Shown in pieces: positions 43,469-53,020 of a stretch of 64,000 nucleotides of DNA. The stretch is from Bog-756 sp963703145 (GTDB lineage Bacteria > Actinomycetota > Acidimicrobiia > Acidimicrobiales > RAAP-2), in contig OY969793.1 of the NCBI GenBank assembly GCA_963703145.1, forward strand, positions 2,728,001 through 2,792,000. Reading direction: 5' to 3'. The notes under the pieces are model-generated. The model saw only the letters and a list, made by a program, of their open reading frames with translations, searched no databases and was not told where the DNA came from. The number at the start of each line of letters is the position of its first letter. Within the stretch, counting starts at the first letter, position 1. The position numbers were made by a program, and so were the translations under genes.

Positions 43469-44833
43469 ATGCGAAACCCCATGTTCGTCTATGACGAGCA
43501 GCTGACCACCCTGATCCTCGACTACTGCCGGTGGCGGCTGGCCCTCGACCCGGTCCCCCTGGACTTCGGCGGGGCCCAGGCCGCGTCGCTCGACGCCAGC
43601 CTCAAGGGACTGATCAACCCGACGGGCACCGATGCCCACCGGATCATGGAGGTCTTCGACAACGAGTTGGCCACGGCGGTGGTGTCGTGCGACAGTCCCC
43701 GCTTCCTCTCGTTCATCCCGGCTGCACCGACCAAGGCCGCCCTGCTGTTCGACATGGTGGTGGCGTGCTCCTCGCTGCAGGGCACCTCGTGGATGGAAGC
43801 GGCCGGAGCGGTGGCCGCGGAGAACCAGGCCCTCCGGGTGCTGTCGGACCAGGCCGGCCTGCCCGACGGGGCCGGTGGCTGCTTCGTGTCGGGTGGCTCG
43901 GCCGGGAACCTCTCGGCGCTGATGGTGGCCCGGGACACCGCCGCCCACCGGATGGGTGGGCGCGCCCCTGGGCGACCGGTCGTGGCCATCAGCGAGGAGG
44001 CCCACTCCTCGGTGGGCAAGGCCCTGCGCGTGCTCGGCGTGGACGCCCTCCTCGTGCCCTGCGAGGACCACCGACTCACCGGACCCGGGCTTCGGGCCGC
44101 GCTCGAGGCCCACCCGAGGGGCGATGACGTCATCGCCGTGGTGGCCACGGGCGGCACGACCAACGCCGGCATCATCGACGATCTCGCCGGGGTGGGCCAG
44201 ATCGCACAGGAGCGCTCGCTGTGGTTTCACGTCGACGGGGCCTACGGGTGTGCGGCCCTGTTCGCGCCCTCCATCCGGCCCCGGTTCGACGGCATCGAAC
44301 TGGTCGACTCGTTCGTGGTCGACCCTCACAAGTGGCTGTTCGCACCGTTCGACTGCGCCGCGCTCCTCTACCGCGAGCCCCACCTGGCCAAGGCCGTCCA
44401 CACCCAGGACGCCTCCTACCTCGACGTCCTCCACAGCGACGCCCCCGAGGAGTGGAACCCGAGCGACTACGCCTACCACCTGACCCGACGGGCACGGGGC
44501 CTCCCCTTGTGGTTCTCCCTGGCCGTCAACGGGACCGACGCCTACCGCGACGCCATCGAGACCGTGCTGTCGGTCACCCAGCAGGCCGCCGACCTCGTCG
44601 AGCAGCTAGAGCATGTGGAACTGGTCCGCCGGCCCGAGCTGTCGGTGGTCCTGTTCCGACGCACCGGTTGGGACCGGGACCACTACGAGCGGTGGTCCGA
44701 GGCACTGCTCCGGGATCAGATCGGCTTCGTCGTGCCCACCACCTGGGAGGGCGAGTCGGTCGGGCGCCTGGCCCTGCTCCATCCCGACACCACCATCGAG
44801 ATGATCGAGGAGATCCTGGCCACCATGGCCTGA
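43469..44833 (+). CDS. PLP-dependent aromatic-amino-acid/glutamate-type decarboxylase
   Basis: 454 residues. The ATG at 43469 is preferred over an upstream start because AAAGGA lies five bases before it. The fold is the group II pyridoxal-dependent decarboxylase. Visible features are TKAALLFDMVVACSSLQGTS near the active site, GGSAGNLSALMVARD, EEAHSSVGKALR (His stacking on PLP), WFHVDGAYGCAA (Asp), and VDPHKWLFAPFDCA with the PLP lysine. Such enzymes decarboxylate aromatic amino acids, DOPA or glutamate to amines. The substrate is not determinable by eye. It may supply a biogenic amine. Confidence 0.86.
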   Translation: MRNPMFVYDEQLTTLILDYCRWRLALDPVPLDFGGAQAASLDASLKGLINPTGTDAHRIMEVFDNELATAVVSCDSPRFLSFIPAAPTKAALLFDMVVACSSLQGTSWMEAAGAVAAENQALRVLSDQAGLPDGAGGCFVSGGSAGNLSALMVARDTAAHRMGGRAPGRPVVAISEEAHSSVGKALRVLGVDALLVPCEDHRLTGPGLRAALEAHPRGDDVIAVVATGGTTNAGIIDDLAGVGQIAQERSLWFHVDGAYGCAALFAPSIRPRFDGIELVDSFVVDPHKWLFAPFDCAALLYREPHLAKAVHTQDASYLDVLHSDAPEEWNPSDYAYHLTRRARGLPLWFSLAVNGTDAYRDAIETVLSVTQQAADLVEQLEHVELVRRPELSVVLFRRTGWDRDHYERWSEALLRDQIGFVVPTTWEGESVGRLALLHPDTTIEMIEEILATMA

Positions 44834-44844
44834 CCCATCCGGCC

Positions 44845-44860
44845 GCGGGAGGAACCCCGC
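44845..44860. terminator. Short hairpin between convergent genes
   Basis: GCGGG (44845-44849) and CCCGC (44856-44860) enclose six bases in the 30-nt gap between the convergent decarboxylase and YdeI-like genes. It is short but well placed. Confidence 0.4.
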
Positions 44861-44863
44861 AGC

Positions 44864-45394
44864 TCAGCGCTGTGGCTTCTGTCCGGCGGCCACCCGCTCG
44901 CACGTGCCCTGGATCCGCCGGATTCGGGTCTCGGGTCGCTTGGCCTCCTCGACCCAGCGCACGTACTCCTTGCGATGGGTGTAGGCCAACGCGTCGAACC
45001 GGTCGCGGACCCCGGCCCGGGTGAGGGCGGCCAAAAGGTCGTCGGCCACGTCGACCTCCCGGGGACGGTCGTCGAGCTCCACCACCACGTCCACCTGGTC
45101 ACCCGGCTCCTTGCCCAGCCGGGTGCGGACGTCCTTGCGCAACACCAGCACGGCGCGCTCGCCACCCATCTTGGCCAGGCTGCCGCGATAGTGCACCGTG
45201 CCGTCGAACACCGCGGCCACCGGGACCAGATTGCCCACCCCGAAGGTGTCCTTGAGGTCGTGGGGGAACTCGACGAATGCCGACGCATTGGCCACGTCGC
45301 CGTTGCGGACGATCACGGCTTCGAAGGCCACCGGGCCGGGGTTGCGGTACGCCTTGACCACCCGGTCACCGTACCAGCGGCCCCGTCGGGCCAC
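44864..45394 (-). CDS. YdeI/OmdA-like protein with DUF1905 domain
   Basis: 176 residues, with a GTG start at 45394; a second GTG at 45361 is possible. The N-terminal half (FEAVIVRNGDVANASAFVEF, GTVHYRGSLAKMGGERAVLV, LRKDVRTRLGKEPGDQVDVV) is a DUF1905 beta barrel. The C-terminal AYTHRKEYVRWVEEAKRPET is the YdeI/OmdA signature. These proteins are widespread in actinobacteria, with no defined biochemical activity beyond proposed stress roles. It lies 15 nt after the formate dehydrogenase gene in the same direction, which may or may not be meaningful. Confidence 0.82.
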   Translation of the reverse strand: MARRGRWYGDRVVKAYRNPGPVAFEAVIVRNGDVANASAFVEFPHDLKDTFGVGNLVPVAAVFDGTVHYRGSLAKMGGERAVLVLRKDVRTRLGKEPGDQVDVVVELDDRPREVDVADDLLAALTRAGVRDRFDALAYTHRKEYVRWVEEAKRPETRIRRIQGTCERVAAGQKPQR

Positions 45395-45409
45395 CGGGTG
45401 GCTGGGGCC

Positions 45410-46576
45410 TCAGCCCCCGGTCGTAGCGGAGTAGGAGTGCGCCCCGGTTCCGGCCAGGTGCCCACCGTCGACGATGAGGTACTCCTCCCGGATCGCGGTT
45501 CCGGCCAGGAAGCTCTCCAGGATCTCGCGGGTGCCGGCGGCGTAGCGGGCCTGGGCCGACAGCGACGTCCCCGAGATATGCGGGGTCATCCCCTCGTGGG
45601 GCATGGACCGCCACGGATGGTCGGCCGGGGCGGGCTGGGGATACCAGACGTCTCCCGCGTACCCGGCCAGTTGGCCCGACTCGAGGGCGCGCACCACGGC
45701 GTCCCGGTCGCAGATCTTTCCTCTGGCGGTGTTCACCAGATAGGTCCCGCGCCTCATCCGGGCGAACATGGCGTCGTCGAAGAGGTGCTCGGTCTCGGGG
45801 TGGAGAGGGGCATTGATGGTCACCACGTCGCACGCCGGCACCATGGATGCGGCGTCGGCATGGAAGGTCAGGCCCAGCTCGGCCTCGAGCTCGGCGGGCA
45901 GGCGGTGGCGGTCGGTGTAGTGGAGCGCGACGTCAAAGGGCGCCAGCCGTCTCAGCACGGCCAGGCCGATCCTGCCGGCGGCCACCGATCCGACGGCCAT
46001 GCCCTCGAGGTCATAAGAGCGCTCCACGCAGTCGGCGATGTTCCACCCGCCCTGGACCACCCACTCGTGGGAGGGGAGGTAGTTGCGCACCAGGCCGAGG
46101 ATCATCATCACCACGTGCTCGGAGACGCTGATGGAGTTGGAGTAGGTGACCTCGGCCACGGTGATGCCTGCCGCAATGGCCGCATCGAGGTCGACGTGGT
46201 CCGAGCCGATCCCGGCGGTGAGGGCCAGCTTGAGCTTGGGGGCACGGGCGATGCGCTCGGCGGTCAGGTAGGCGGGCCAGAACGGCTGGGAGATGACCAC
46301 GTCGGCGTCGGCCAACTCGGCGTCGAAGACCGAGTCGGGTCGGTCCTTGTCCGAGGTGACCACCAGGGTGTGGCCCGCCGCTTCGAGGAACGACCGCAGG
46401 CCGAGCTCGCCCGACACCGACCCGAGCAGCTGGCCCGGGGTGAAGTCGAGGGCGGAGGGCGAGGGCACGGTCTGGCCGCCCGGGTAGTGGCCGATCACCG
46501 GGAGGTCGTCCCGGGCGTAGGTCGACGGGTACCCGGAGACCGGGTCGGGGTAGAGCACGCAGAGGATCTTGGCCAT
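45410..46576 (-). CDS. fdh: NAD-dependent formate dehydrogenase
   Basis: 388 residues, close to Pseudomonas FDH, and soluble. It shows PFWPAYLTAERIARAPKLKL, LTAGIGSDHVDLDAAI, EVTYSNSISVSEHVVMMILG, then VGSVAAGRIGLAVLRRL (cofactor loop). Further on are VNTARGKICDRDAVVRAL (catalytic Arg region) and MTPHISGTSLSAQARYAAGT with the active-site His. It oxidises formate to CO2 with NAD+ in the cytoplasm. It is 51 nt downstream of the aldehyde dehydrogenase gene on the minus strand, and the pair is transcribed from the operator-containing region at 48.1 kb. It would complete a formaldehyde-to-CO2 route together with the dehydrogenase at 63.1 kb. Confidence 0.93.
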   Translation of the reverse strand: MAKILCVLYPDPVSGYPSTYARDDLPVIGHYPGGQTVPSPSALDFTPGQLLGSVSGELGLRSFLEAAGHTLVVTSDKDRPDSVFDAELADADVVISQPFWPAYLTAERIARAPKLKLALTAGIGSDHVDLDAAIAAGITVAEVTYSNSISVSEHVVMMILGLVRNYLPSHEWVVQGGWNIADCVERSYDLEGMAVGSVAAGRIGLAVLRRLAPFDVALHYTDRHRLPAELEAELGLTFHADAASMVPACDVVTINAPLHPETEHLFDDAMFARMRRGTYLVNTARGKICDRDAVVRALESGQLAGYAGDVWYPQPAPADHPWRSMPHEGMTPHISGTSLSAQARYAAGTREILESFLAGTAIREEYLIVDGGHLAGTGAHSYSATTGG

Positions 46577-46627
46577 GGCCGGTCCTTCCTTTTCTACTCG
46601 GTGGTGTCGGTGGTCGTGCGGCGCCGG

Positions 46628-48067
46628 CTACCAGGCCGACGCCACGTGCTTGATGCGGGTGTAGTCCTCCAGACCGAAGGCGGAGAGGTCCTTGCCGTAG
46701 CCCGACGTACCGAACCCGCCGTGCGGCATCTCGGCGGTCATCGGGGCGTGGGTGTTGACCGAGACCGCCCCGAAGGCCAGCGACCGGCAGAACCGCTCGG
46801 CCCGGCCGTGGTCGGCGGTCCACACGCTGGCGGTGAGCCCCTGGCTGACGCCGTTGGCCAGGGCCAGGGCCTCCTCCTCGCCGTCGAAGGCCTGCACGGT
46901 GAGGACCGGGCCGAAGATCTCCTCTTGAACCAGCTCGTCGCCCTGATCGAGCCCGGTCACCACCGTCGCCTGGTGGAAGAACCCGGGCCGGTCGAGGCAG
47001 TGCCCGCCGGCCACGATCTCGGTGGACCCGCCCGCCCGGGCCAGCAGGCCGGACACCCGGTCCCGGTGGGCGGCACTGATGAGCGGCCCGAACTCCACGT
47101 CGGGGTCGTAGGGATCTCCGGTCACCGCGGTATCGGCCTCGGCCACCAACGCGGCGACCAGCGCGTCATGGGCGCTGCGCTCGACGAGCACCCTCGAGGC
47201 CGCCGTGCAGTCCTGTCCGGCGTTGAAGTAGGCGGCCCCGGCGACCGCCTCGGCGGTGGCCACCGGGTCGGCGTCGGCGAACACCACCACCGGGGCGTTG
47301 CCCCCCAGCTCGAGGTGGACCCGGGTCAGGCGGTCCGATGCCGCCACCGCCACGGCGCGCCCGGCCCGTGGGCTCCCGGTCAGGGAGACCATGGACACCG
47401 CCGGGTGGCGCACCAGGAGCTCCCCGGTCGCCGCACCGCCCAGGACCACGTTGAGCACGCCGTCGGGGAACACCCCGGCCAACAACTCGGCCATCCGGAC
47501 GGTGGAGGCCGGCGTCTCCTCGGACGGCTTGATGACCACCGTGTTGCCGGCAGCCAGGGCGGGGGCCCACTTCCACACCGCCATCATCAACGGATAGTTC
47601 CAGGGGGTGATCTGGCCGCACACGCCGACCGGCTCGCGCCGGATCCCCGAGGTGACACCGTCGAGGTATTCGGCCGAGGCCAGCCCGCCGAGCATCCGGG
47701 CCGCCCCGGCGAAGAACCGGACCTGGTCCACGATGGGCGGCAACTCGTCCTCGAGCGTGGCGGCAAAGGGCTTGCCGGTATCGGCCACCTCGATCCGGGC
47801 CAGTTCCTCGGCGTGGTCCTCCAACACGTCGGCGGCGGCCAGGAGGGCCCGGCTCCGTTCCGAGGGGGTGGTCACCGACCACTCCCCGAACGCCGCCAGC
47901 GCCGCGGTGCAGGCCCGGTCCACATCGCCCGGCCCCGAGTCGAACGACCGGGCGTAGGGGGCGCCGGTGACCGGGTCCACGACCGCCCGCTCCTCACCGT
48001 CGGTGGGCCGCATGCCGGCCCCCGCCACCACGTTCTCGAAGGTCGGAAGGGGTGTCATCTCGGTCAT
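46628..48067 (-). CDS. NAD-dependent aldehyde dehydrogenase (aminoaldehyde/betaine type)
   Basis: 479 residues from the ATG at 48067; typical ALDH length. The catalytic Glu is in LELGGNAPVVVF and the Cys in FNAGQDCTAASRVLV. ITPWNYPLMMAVWKWAPALA and SLTGSPRAGRAV (cofactor loop) are also present, and the C-terminus has the MPHGGFGTSGYGKDLS segment. The sequence is closest in style to gamma-aminobutyraldehyde and betaine aldehyde dehydrogenases (PatD/BetB). It lies upstream of fdh in one minus-strand unit, divergent from the aminotransferase gene across an operator. Probable role: oxidising an aminoaldehyde from amine breakdown. Confidence 0.88.
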   Translation of the reverse strand: MTEMTPLPTFENVVAGAGMRPTDGEERAVVDPVTGAPYARSFDSGPGDVDRACTAALAAFGEWSVTTPSERSRALLAAADVLEDHAEELARIEVADTGKPFAATLEDELPPIVDQVRFFAGAARMLGGLASAEYLDGVTSGIRREPVGVCGQITPWNYPLMMAVWKWAPALAAGNTVVIKPSEETPASTVRMAELLAGVFPDGVLNVVLGGAATGELLVRHPAVSMVSLTGSPRAGRAVAVAASDRLTRVHLELGGNAPVVVFADADPVATAEAVAGAAYFNAGQDCTAASRVLVERSAHDALVAALVAEADTAVTGDPYDPDVEFGPLISAAHRDRVSGLLARAGGSTEIVAGGHCLDRPGFFHQATVVTGLDQGDELVQEEIFGPVLTVQAFDGEEEALALANGVSQGLTASVWTADHGRAERFCRSLAFGAVSVNTHAPMTAEMPHGGFGTSGYGKDLSAFGLEDYTRIKHVASAW

Positions 48068-48111
48068 GACCGTCCTCGTCGTGTGGCCGGCCCGGGCGGG
48101 CCGGCGGACCC

Positions 48112-48140
48112 TTGCAGGCCCTCGCAGCGTTCCATAGACT
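48112..48140 (+). promoter_or_regulatory. Predicted promoter of the class III aminotransferase gene
   Basis: TTGCAG (48112-48117) and TAGACT (48135-48140) have a 17-bp spacer and face the aminotransferase gene. The -10 box runs into the operator that begins at 48137, so a bound repressor would block polymerase. Confidence 0.65.
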
Positions 48141-48152
48141 GAACATTCAGTC
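48137..48152. promoter_or_regulatory. TetR-type operator, aldehyde dehydrogenase / aminotransferase divergent region
   Basis: GACTGAACATTCAGTC is a perfect 7-2-7 inverted repeat. It sits between divergent catabolic genes and overlaps the -10 box of the plus-strand promoter. Near-copies occur at 49674, 55132 and 60604, with weaker ones at 54225 and 63001. Confidence 0.85.
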
Positions 48153-48206
48153 AATCCCCCACGGTCACGGAACACGGAACGTCGACCACGGACAACGGAG
48201 CCCACC

Positions 48207-49586
48207 ATGGCCGTAGAGCCCGCAACCCTCCCGAACGCCTCGAGGTCGCTGGACGAGCTCATCGCCCGCGAGGAGCGGCGCTTCGTCGAGCGCCAGCCCC
48301 GCTCGGCCGAGCTACGCCGACGGGCCAACAGCTCACTGGCCGGGGGCGTGACGTCGAGCTGGCAGATCACGACTCCCCAGGCCGTGTGGCTGAGCCACGG
48401 CACGGGTTCCACAATCGTCGACGTGGACGGCAACGAGTACGTCGACCTCCACGGCGGCTACGGCGCCGGCCTCGCCGGCCACGGCCATCCCGCCATCGTC
48501 GAGGCGGTGCGGTCCCAGGTCGGCCTGGGCACCCACTTCGCCCAGCCCACCGAGGCCGCCATCGAGGTGGCCGAGGAGTTGGCCGCCCGGTTCGGGCTGC
48601 CCCTGTGGCGCTTCGTCAACTCGGGCACCGAGGCCACCATGGACGCCGTCCATCTGATGCGGGCCTTCACCGGCCGGGACCTCATCATCAAAGTGGAGGG
48701 CTGCTACCACGGCCACCACGACTCTGTGCAGGTGTCGGTGGCCCCCGAGCTCGACGAGGCCGGACCGGCCAACGCCCCGGTCGGCGTGGCTGCCAGCACC
48801 GGCATCCCGACCGGCATCACCGACCTGACCCTGGTGGTGGGTTACAACGACCTCGACGCCGTGCGGCACGTGCTCGAGGCCCATCCCGGACAGGTGGCCG
48901 GCATGATCCTCGAGCCGATCATGATGAACGCCGGGATCATCACCCCCGAGGACGGGTACCTGGCCGCGCTGGCGGACCTGCTCCACTCCCATGGCGCCCT
49001 CCTCACCTTCGACGAGGTCAAGACCGGGCTCACCGCCGGGCCCTCAGGGGCCACCGGACTGGTCGGGGTCACCCCCGACCTGCTCTGCCTGGCCAAGGCC
49101 ATCGGCGGCGGCGTGGCCTCCGGAGCGGTCGGCGGCTCAGCCGAGGTGATGGCCTTCGTGGCCGACGGGGGCTACGAGATGGTCGGGACCTTCAACGGGA
49201 ACCCGCTGGCCATGGCCGCCACCCGGGCCATGCTCACCGAGGTGGCCACCGCCGAGGCCTACCAACGGCTCGACCGGCTCCGCGACCGCGCCGTCGCCGG
49301 CCTCGAGGCCAGCATCGCCGAGCACGGACTGGCCGCCCACGTGGTTGCGGTCGGGGCCAAGGGGTGCGTGGTGTTCCAGGACGAGCCGGTGCGGGACTAC
49401 CGGGGCTTCGACGGGCTCGACGACCGCTTCAACCACGCCCACTGGCTCATCCAGCACAACGGAGGGGTCTTTTTGCCGCCGTGGGGGAAGATGGAGCAGT
49501 GGCTGATCTCGACCCAGCACGGGGACGAGGACATCGACCGCTTCCTGGCCAACTTCGAGGCCCTGGCCGCCGCCCTGGACGGTTGA
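48207..49586 (+). CDS. Class III PLP aminotransferase (glutamate-1-semialdehyde aminomutase-like)
   Basis: 459 residues from the ATG at 48207. Features: DVDGNEYVDLHGGYGAGLAG, FVNSGTEATMDAVHLMRAFT, VEGCYHGHHDSVQVS, TFDEVKTGLTAG (cofactor Asp) and LCLAKAIGGGVASGAVGG with the Schiff-base lysine, then GTFNGNPLAMAATRA. The sequence resembles HemL-type enzymes, yet it stands in a catabolic cluster with no haem genes. A role as an omega-amino acid or amine:pyruvate/2-oxoglutarate transaminase is therefore more likely. Flanked by operators on both sides (48137 and 49674). Confidence 0.87.
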   Translation: MAVEPATLPNASRSLDELIAREERRFVERQPRSAELRRRANSSLAGGVTSSWQITTPQAVWLSHGTGSTIVDVDGNEYVDLHGGYGAGLAGHGHPAIVEAVRSQVGLGTHFAQPTEAAIEVAEELAARFGLPLWRFVNSGTEATMDAVHLMRAFTGRDLIIKVEGCYHGHHDSVQVSVAPELDEAGPANAPVGVAASTGIPTGITDLTLVVGYNDLDAVRHVLEAHPGQVAGMILEPIMMNAGIITPEDGYLAALADLLHSHGALLTFDEVKTGLTAGPSGATGLVGVTPDLLCLAKAIGGGVASGAVGGSAEVMAFVADGGYEMVGTFNGNPLAMAATRAMLTEVATAEAYQRLDRLRDRAVAGLEASIAEHGLAAHVVAVGAKGCVVFQDEPVRDYRGFDGLDDRFNHAHWLIQHNGGVFLPPWGKMEQWLISTQHGDEDIDRFLANFEALAAALDG

Positions 49587-49673
49587 GCCGAGACCCGCAC
49601 GACGGGTGCCAGTGTTAACGCCGGGGGAATTGTGGGCGGACGCCTTGCAGCCACTTCGGCCCGGTGCTTGAAT

Positions 49674-49689
49674 AACTGAACATTCAGTC
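49674..49689. promoter_or_regulatory. TetR-type operator upstream of the PotD-like gene
   Basis: AACTGAACATTCAGTC differs from the 48137 site only in the first base. It lies 68 bp before the GTG of the transporter gene and after the aminotransferase stop, so it most likely controls the potD-potB-potC unit. Confidence 0.82.
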
Positions 49690-49756
49690 AGAATCCGAGG
49701 TCAGCGCTGCGAGGCGGGCCCGATGACGGAGGTGACGGGCTTGACACACCACCCAC

Positions 49757-51029
49757 GTGAAGGCTGGTCCGAAGGACGGGATCCGGCGACCGATCGGCGT
49801 GTCCCGCCGGACGTTCCTGGCCGGAGCGGCAGCAACCGGCCTGGCCGCCGCCCTGGCCGCCTGCGGCTCGTCGCTCCTCCAGCACGCCCACCACTGCCGG
49901 GTCGACCACGACGACCCAGCCGCTGGCCCTCCCCCGACCGAACGATCCGGTCACCTGGCCGATCTACGACTCCAACAAGGCCATCGCCAGCGGCCTCCAG
50001 CCCGAGAAGAACGCCACCCTCAAGCTCTACAACTGGGTGGCGTACATCAACCAGAAGGATCGTCAACAACTTCGCCAAGAAGTACAACTGCAAGGTGGAG
50101 ATCACCACCTTCAACACCATGACCGAGGCGGTGTCCAAGCTCAGCAGCGGCCAGTTCGACTTCGACGTGTTCGTCCCCACCGTCGACGTCCTGGGCCAGC
50201 TGGTGGCGGCCAAGCTCGTCCGTCCGCTCAACCACTCCTACATCCCGAACATCTCCCAGGCCTGGACCCAGTACCAGAACCCCTTCTACGACCAGGCGTG
50301 GCAGTACACGGTGCCGTACACGATCTACACCACGGGGATCGCCTGGCGGAAGGACCATGTGCCCGGGAGCCCCGCCGACCTGGCCAACCCGTGGTCGTTC
50401 CTCTGGAACGCGAAGTACAAGGGCAAGGTCGCCATCCTCGACGACTACCGGGAGAGCCTGGCCCTCGGGATGATGAAGAACGGGGCCTTCGACCCCAACA
50501 CCACCGACACCGCCGTGCTGGACGCCGCCACCAACTCCCTGCTCGACCTCGACAAGCTGGTCAACCTCCACATCGACAACAACGACTACACCTCCATCCC
50601 CAACGGGCAGACCTGGATCCACCACGCCTGGTCGGGCGACATGGCGGCGGCGGCGAACTACATGCCCAAGGGGACCCCGGTCGACGTGGTCGGCTACTGG
50701 TTCCCGTCCAACGGGATCGGCCCGGTGGCCAACGACACCATGACCGTCGCTGCCGGCGGCAAGAACCCGGTGCTCGCCCACCTCTTCCTCAACTACATGC
50801 CTGGACCTCCCCAACGTGCTGGAGAACATCAGCTTCAACGGGTACATGCAGCCGATCAACGGGGTGACCCCCCAGGTCCTGGTCAGCGAGGGGATCCTGC
50901 CGCCCAGCCTGACCTCGACGGTGGTGCTGCCCGTCCAACTTCGACACCGGCACCAAGCAGCTCGAGCTGGCCCCCGCCGTCGACGCCGAGTACCAGCAGG
51001 CCTGGCTCCGGGTCAGCGGCGGCGTCTGA
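49757..51029 (+). CDS. potD: Spermidine/putrescine-type ABC transporter substrate-binding lipoprotein (four frameshifts)
   Basis: The GTG at 49757 opens a twin-arginine-like lipoprotein signal: GVSRRTFLAGAAATGLAAAL, then AACGSS with the lipobox Cys. A Ser/Thr linker and a PotD/PotF domain follow: LKLYNWVAYINQKIVNNFAK, FDFDVFVPTVDVLGQLV, PYTIYTTGIAWRKD and MTVAAGGKNPVLAHLFLNYM. Extra single bases near 49885, 50059, 50804 and 50936 change the frame; without them the protein is about 420 residues and uninterrupted. It would bind a polyamine, betaine or similar cation outside the membrane and pass it to the two permeases encoded next. Confidence 0.8.
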
Positions 51030-51042
51030 TCGGCGCCGGCTA

Positions 51043-51990
51043 GTGGCCAGGGGGGCACCAGCAGTGGCCAGGGGACGCCCGGCGTCGTGGACCCGGCGGG
51101 CCCAGAACCGCTGGGTGTGGGCCGGGTTCGCCATGCCGGGGATCATCTGGCTGGTCCTGCTTGTTCCTGGTGCCGTTCTACGCCGTGCTGGCCATCGCCG
51201 GCGGCCAGCTCAACGCCATCTTCGAGTCGCCCGAGGCGGTGTGGAACCCCCTGCACTGGACCGGGGCCAACTTCAGCGCCGTCTACCACGACCTGGTCGG
51301 ACAGGGATCGTTCGTCGGGCCCATCTTCCTGCGCACCCTGGTCTACGTGGCCATCGCCTCGGTGCTGTCCCTGCTCATCGCCTATCCGGCGGCCTACTTC
51401 GTGACCCGGTTCGCCGGCCGCCGCAAGGTCCTCTTCCTGGCCCTGCTCATCGCCCCGTTCTGGATCAGCTACATGATGCGGATGCTGGCCTGGATCGACC
51501 TGCTCCAGACCGACGGCTACGTCAACCGGGCCCTGCATCGACCTGCACCTCATCAGCCAGCCGGTCAACTGGCTGGGCGGCCGGGCGTCGACCGTGATCC
51601 TGGGCCTGGTCTACGGCTACATCCCCTACCTGATCCTGGTCCTCTACGCCGGCCTCGACCGCATCGACCAGCGGCTGCTGGAGGCGGGCCGGGACCTCGG
51701 GCTCAACCGGGCCCGGACCTTCTGCGGGTCACCTGCCGCTCAGCCGCCAGGCCATCCTCACCGGCATGCTGATCACCGTGCTGCCCATGGTCGGTGACTA
51801 CTTCACCAACCAGCTGCTGTCGGGGGCCTCCTCCACCGCCATGATCGGCAACGTCATCGACAGCCAGCTCAACAACTCCACCCAGGAGGCCCAGGGTGCC
51901 GCCCTGTCGCTGCTGCTGCTGGTGTTCCTGCTGGTGCCCATGACCTACTACGTGGTCAAGACCCGACGTGCCTCGGCGGAGGCCTTCTGA
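51043..51990 (+). CDS. potB: ABC transporter permease, PotB-like (frameshifted)
   Basis: The GTG at 51043 starts a basic N-terminus and the first of six spans (IIWLVLLFLVPFYAVLAIAG). Others include LVYVAIASVLSLLIAYPAAY and ILGLVYGYIPYLILVLYAGL. The EAA-like loop (RIDQRLLEAGRDLGLNRART) contacts the ATPase. Extra bases near 51157 and 51536 and missing bases near 51722-51738 alter the frame, yet homology is continuous. The TGA at 51988 overlaps the next ATG (TGATG), indicating translational coupling. About 315 residues when restored; inner-membrane permease of the putative amine importer. Confidence 0.8.
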
Positions 51991-52986
51991 TGACGCTGGT
52001 CGCCGACGCCGTCCACGAGCCGACACCCTCGCCGACCGGTGGACCGGCAGCCTCGGAGGGATCCCCACCCCCCCCCACCGTCCGGGCGCCGCGCACGGAC
52101 GGCGACGGCCACCCCCGTGGCGCAATCCGTGGCGGCGGCCGTGGCTGCTCGAGGGGTTCACCTGGCTCTACCTGGCCTGGTCGATCCTGCCCATCGCCAT
52201 CGCCGTGCTGTTCTCGTTCAACGCCGGCAAGTCCCAGAGCGTGTGGCAGGGGTTCTCCACCCGCTGGTACTGGGGCGACCCGATCAACTCGGTGCTGCAC
52301 GATCCCGGCGCTGCGCGGCCGCGGTGGTCCAGACCATCCGGCTGTCCGTCCTCACCACGATCATCGCCGTCCCGCTCGGGGTGGCCTTCGCCATCGGCAT
52401 CAACCGGTGGCGCACCAGGACCGCGACCACCTTCAACTTCGTGATGGTCTTCTCCTACGTCATCCCCGAGCTGATCTTCGGGGTGGCCATGTTCTTCTTG
52501 TTCACCCAGCTGTTCACCTCGATCCACCTGGGCACGGCGGCCGAGGTGCTGGGCCTGGTCACCTGGAACTTCAGCTGGCCGGCCATCATCGTGCTGGCCC
52601 GGCTGGTCTCCATCGGGCGGCTCCTACGAGGAGGCGGCGGCCGACCTCGGCGCGCTCGCGCACTCCAGGCCATCCGGCGGGTGCTCATCCCCATGCTCAT
52701 GCCGGCCATCTTCGCCAGCGCGGTGCTGGTGTTCGCCAGCGTCGTGGACGACTTCGTGGTGGTCGACCTGCTGTCGTCGACGTCCAACACCCAGCCCATG
52801 TCGGTGCTCATCTACTCGACCAGCCACGGGGGCAACGGCGGCCCGGCCCTCAACGCGCTGGCCACCATCATGCTGGTGCTGTCGTTCGTGGTGGCCACCA
52901 TCGGGCTGGTGGCCTACCGGTGGATGACCCGGGGCGAGCGGGGCTCGAGCCGCCAGGAGGCGATGACCAGCATCGCCGGGATGTGA
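51990..52986 (+). CDS. potC: ABC transporter permease, PotC-like (frameshifted)
   Basis: ATG at 51990, overlapping the potB-like stop. After a disordered Pro-rich start interrupted at a nine-base C run (near 52070), the permease reads FTWLYLAWSILPIAIAVLFS, FNAGKSQSVWQGFSTRWYW, then TTIIAVPLGVAFAIGINRWR, FVMVFSYVIPELIFGVAMFF and an EAA-like loop (about 52620-52670, itself shifted). It ends VGVVAYRW-like near TRGERGSSRQEAMTSIAGM. Extra bases near 52305-52320 are also inferred. Second inner-membrane subunit of the PotABCD-like importer. It converges on the ATPase gene at 53021, with 34 nt between them. Confidence 0.76.
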
Positions 52987-53020
52987 CCGGCGTCGGCCGG
53001 ACCAGAAGCGGAGGTCGCCC

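Noticed and set aside
44975..48142. A 1055-codon plus-strand open frame
   Set aside because: It is antisense to YdeI, formate dehydrogenase and aldehyde dehydrogenase, all with catalytic motifs; the composition is that of a shadow frame.
48207..49586. hemL (glutamate-1-semialdehyde aminomutase of haem synthesis)
   Set aside because: The fold matches, but the gene lies in an operator-marked catabolic cluster with no haem genes nearby, so a transaminase role is more likely.
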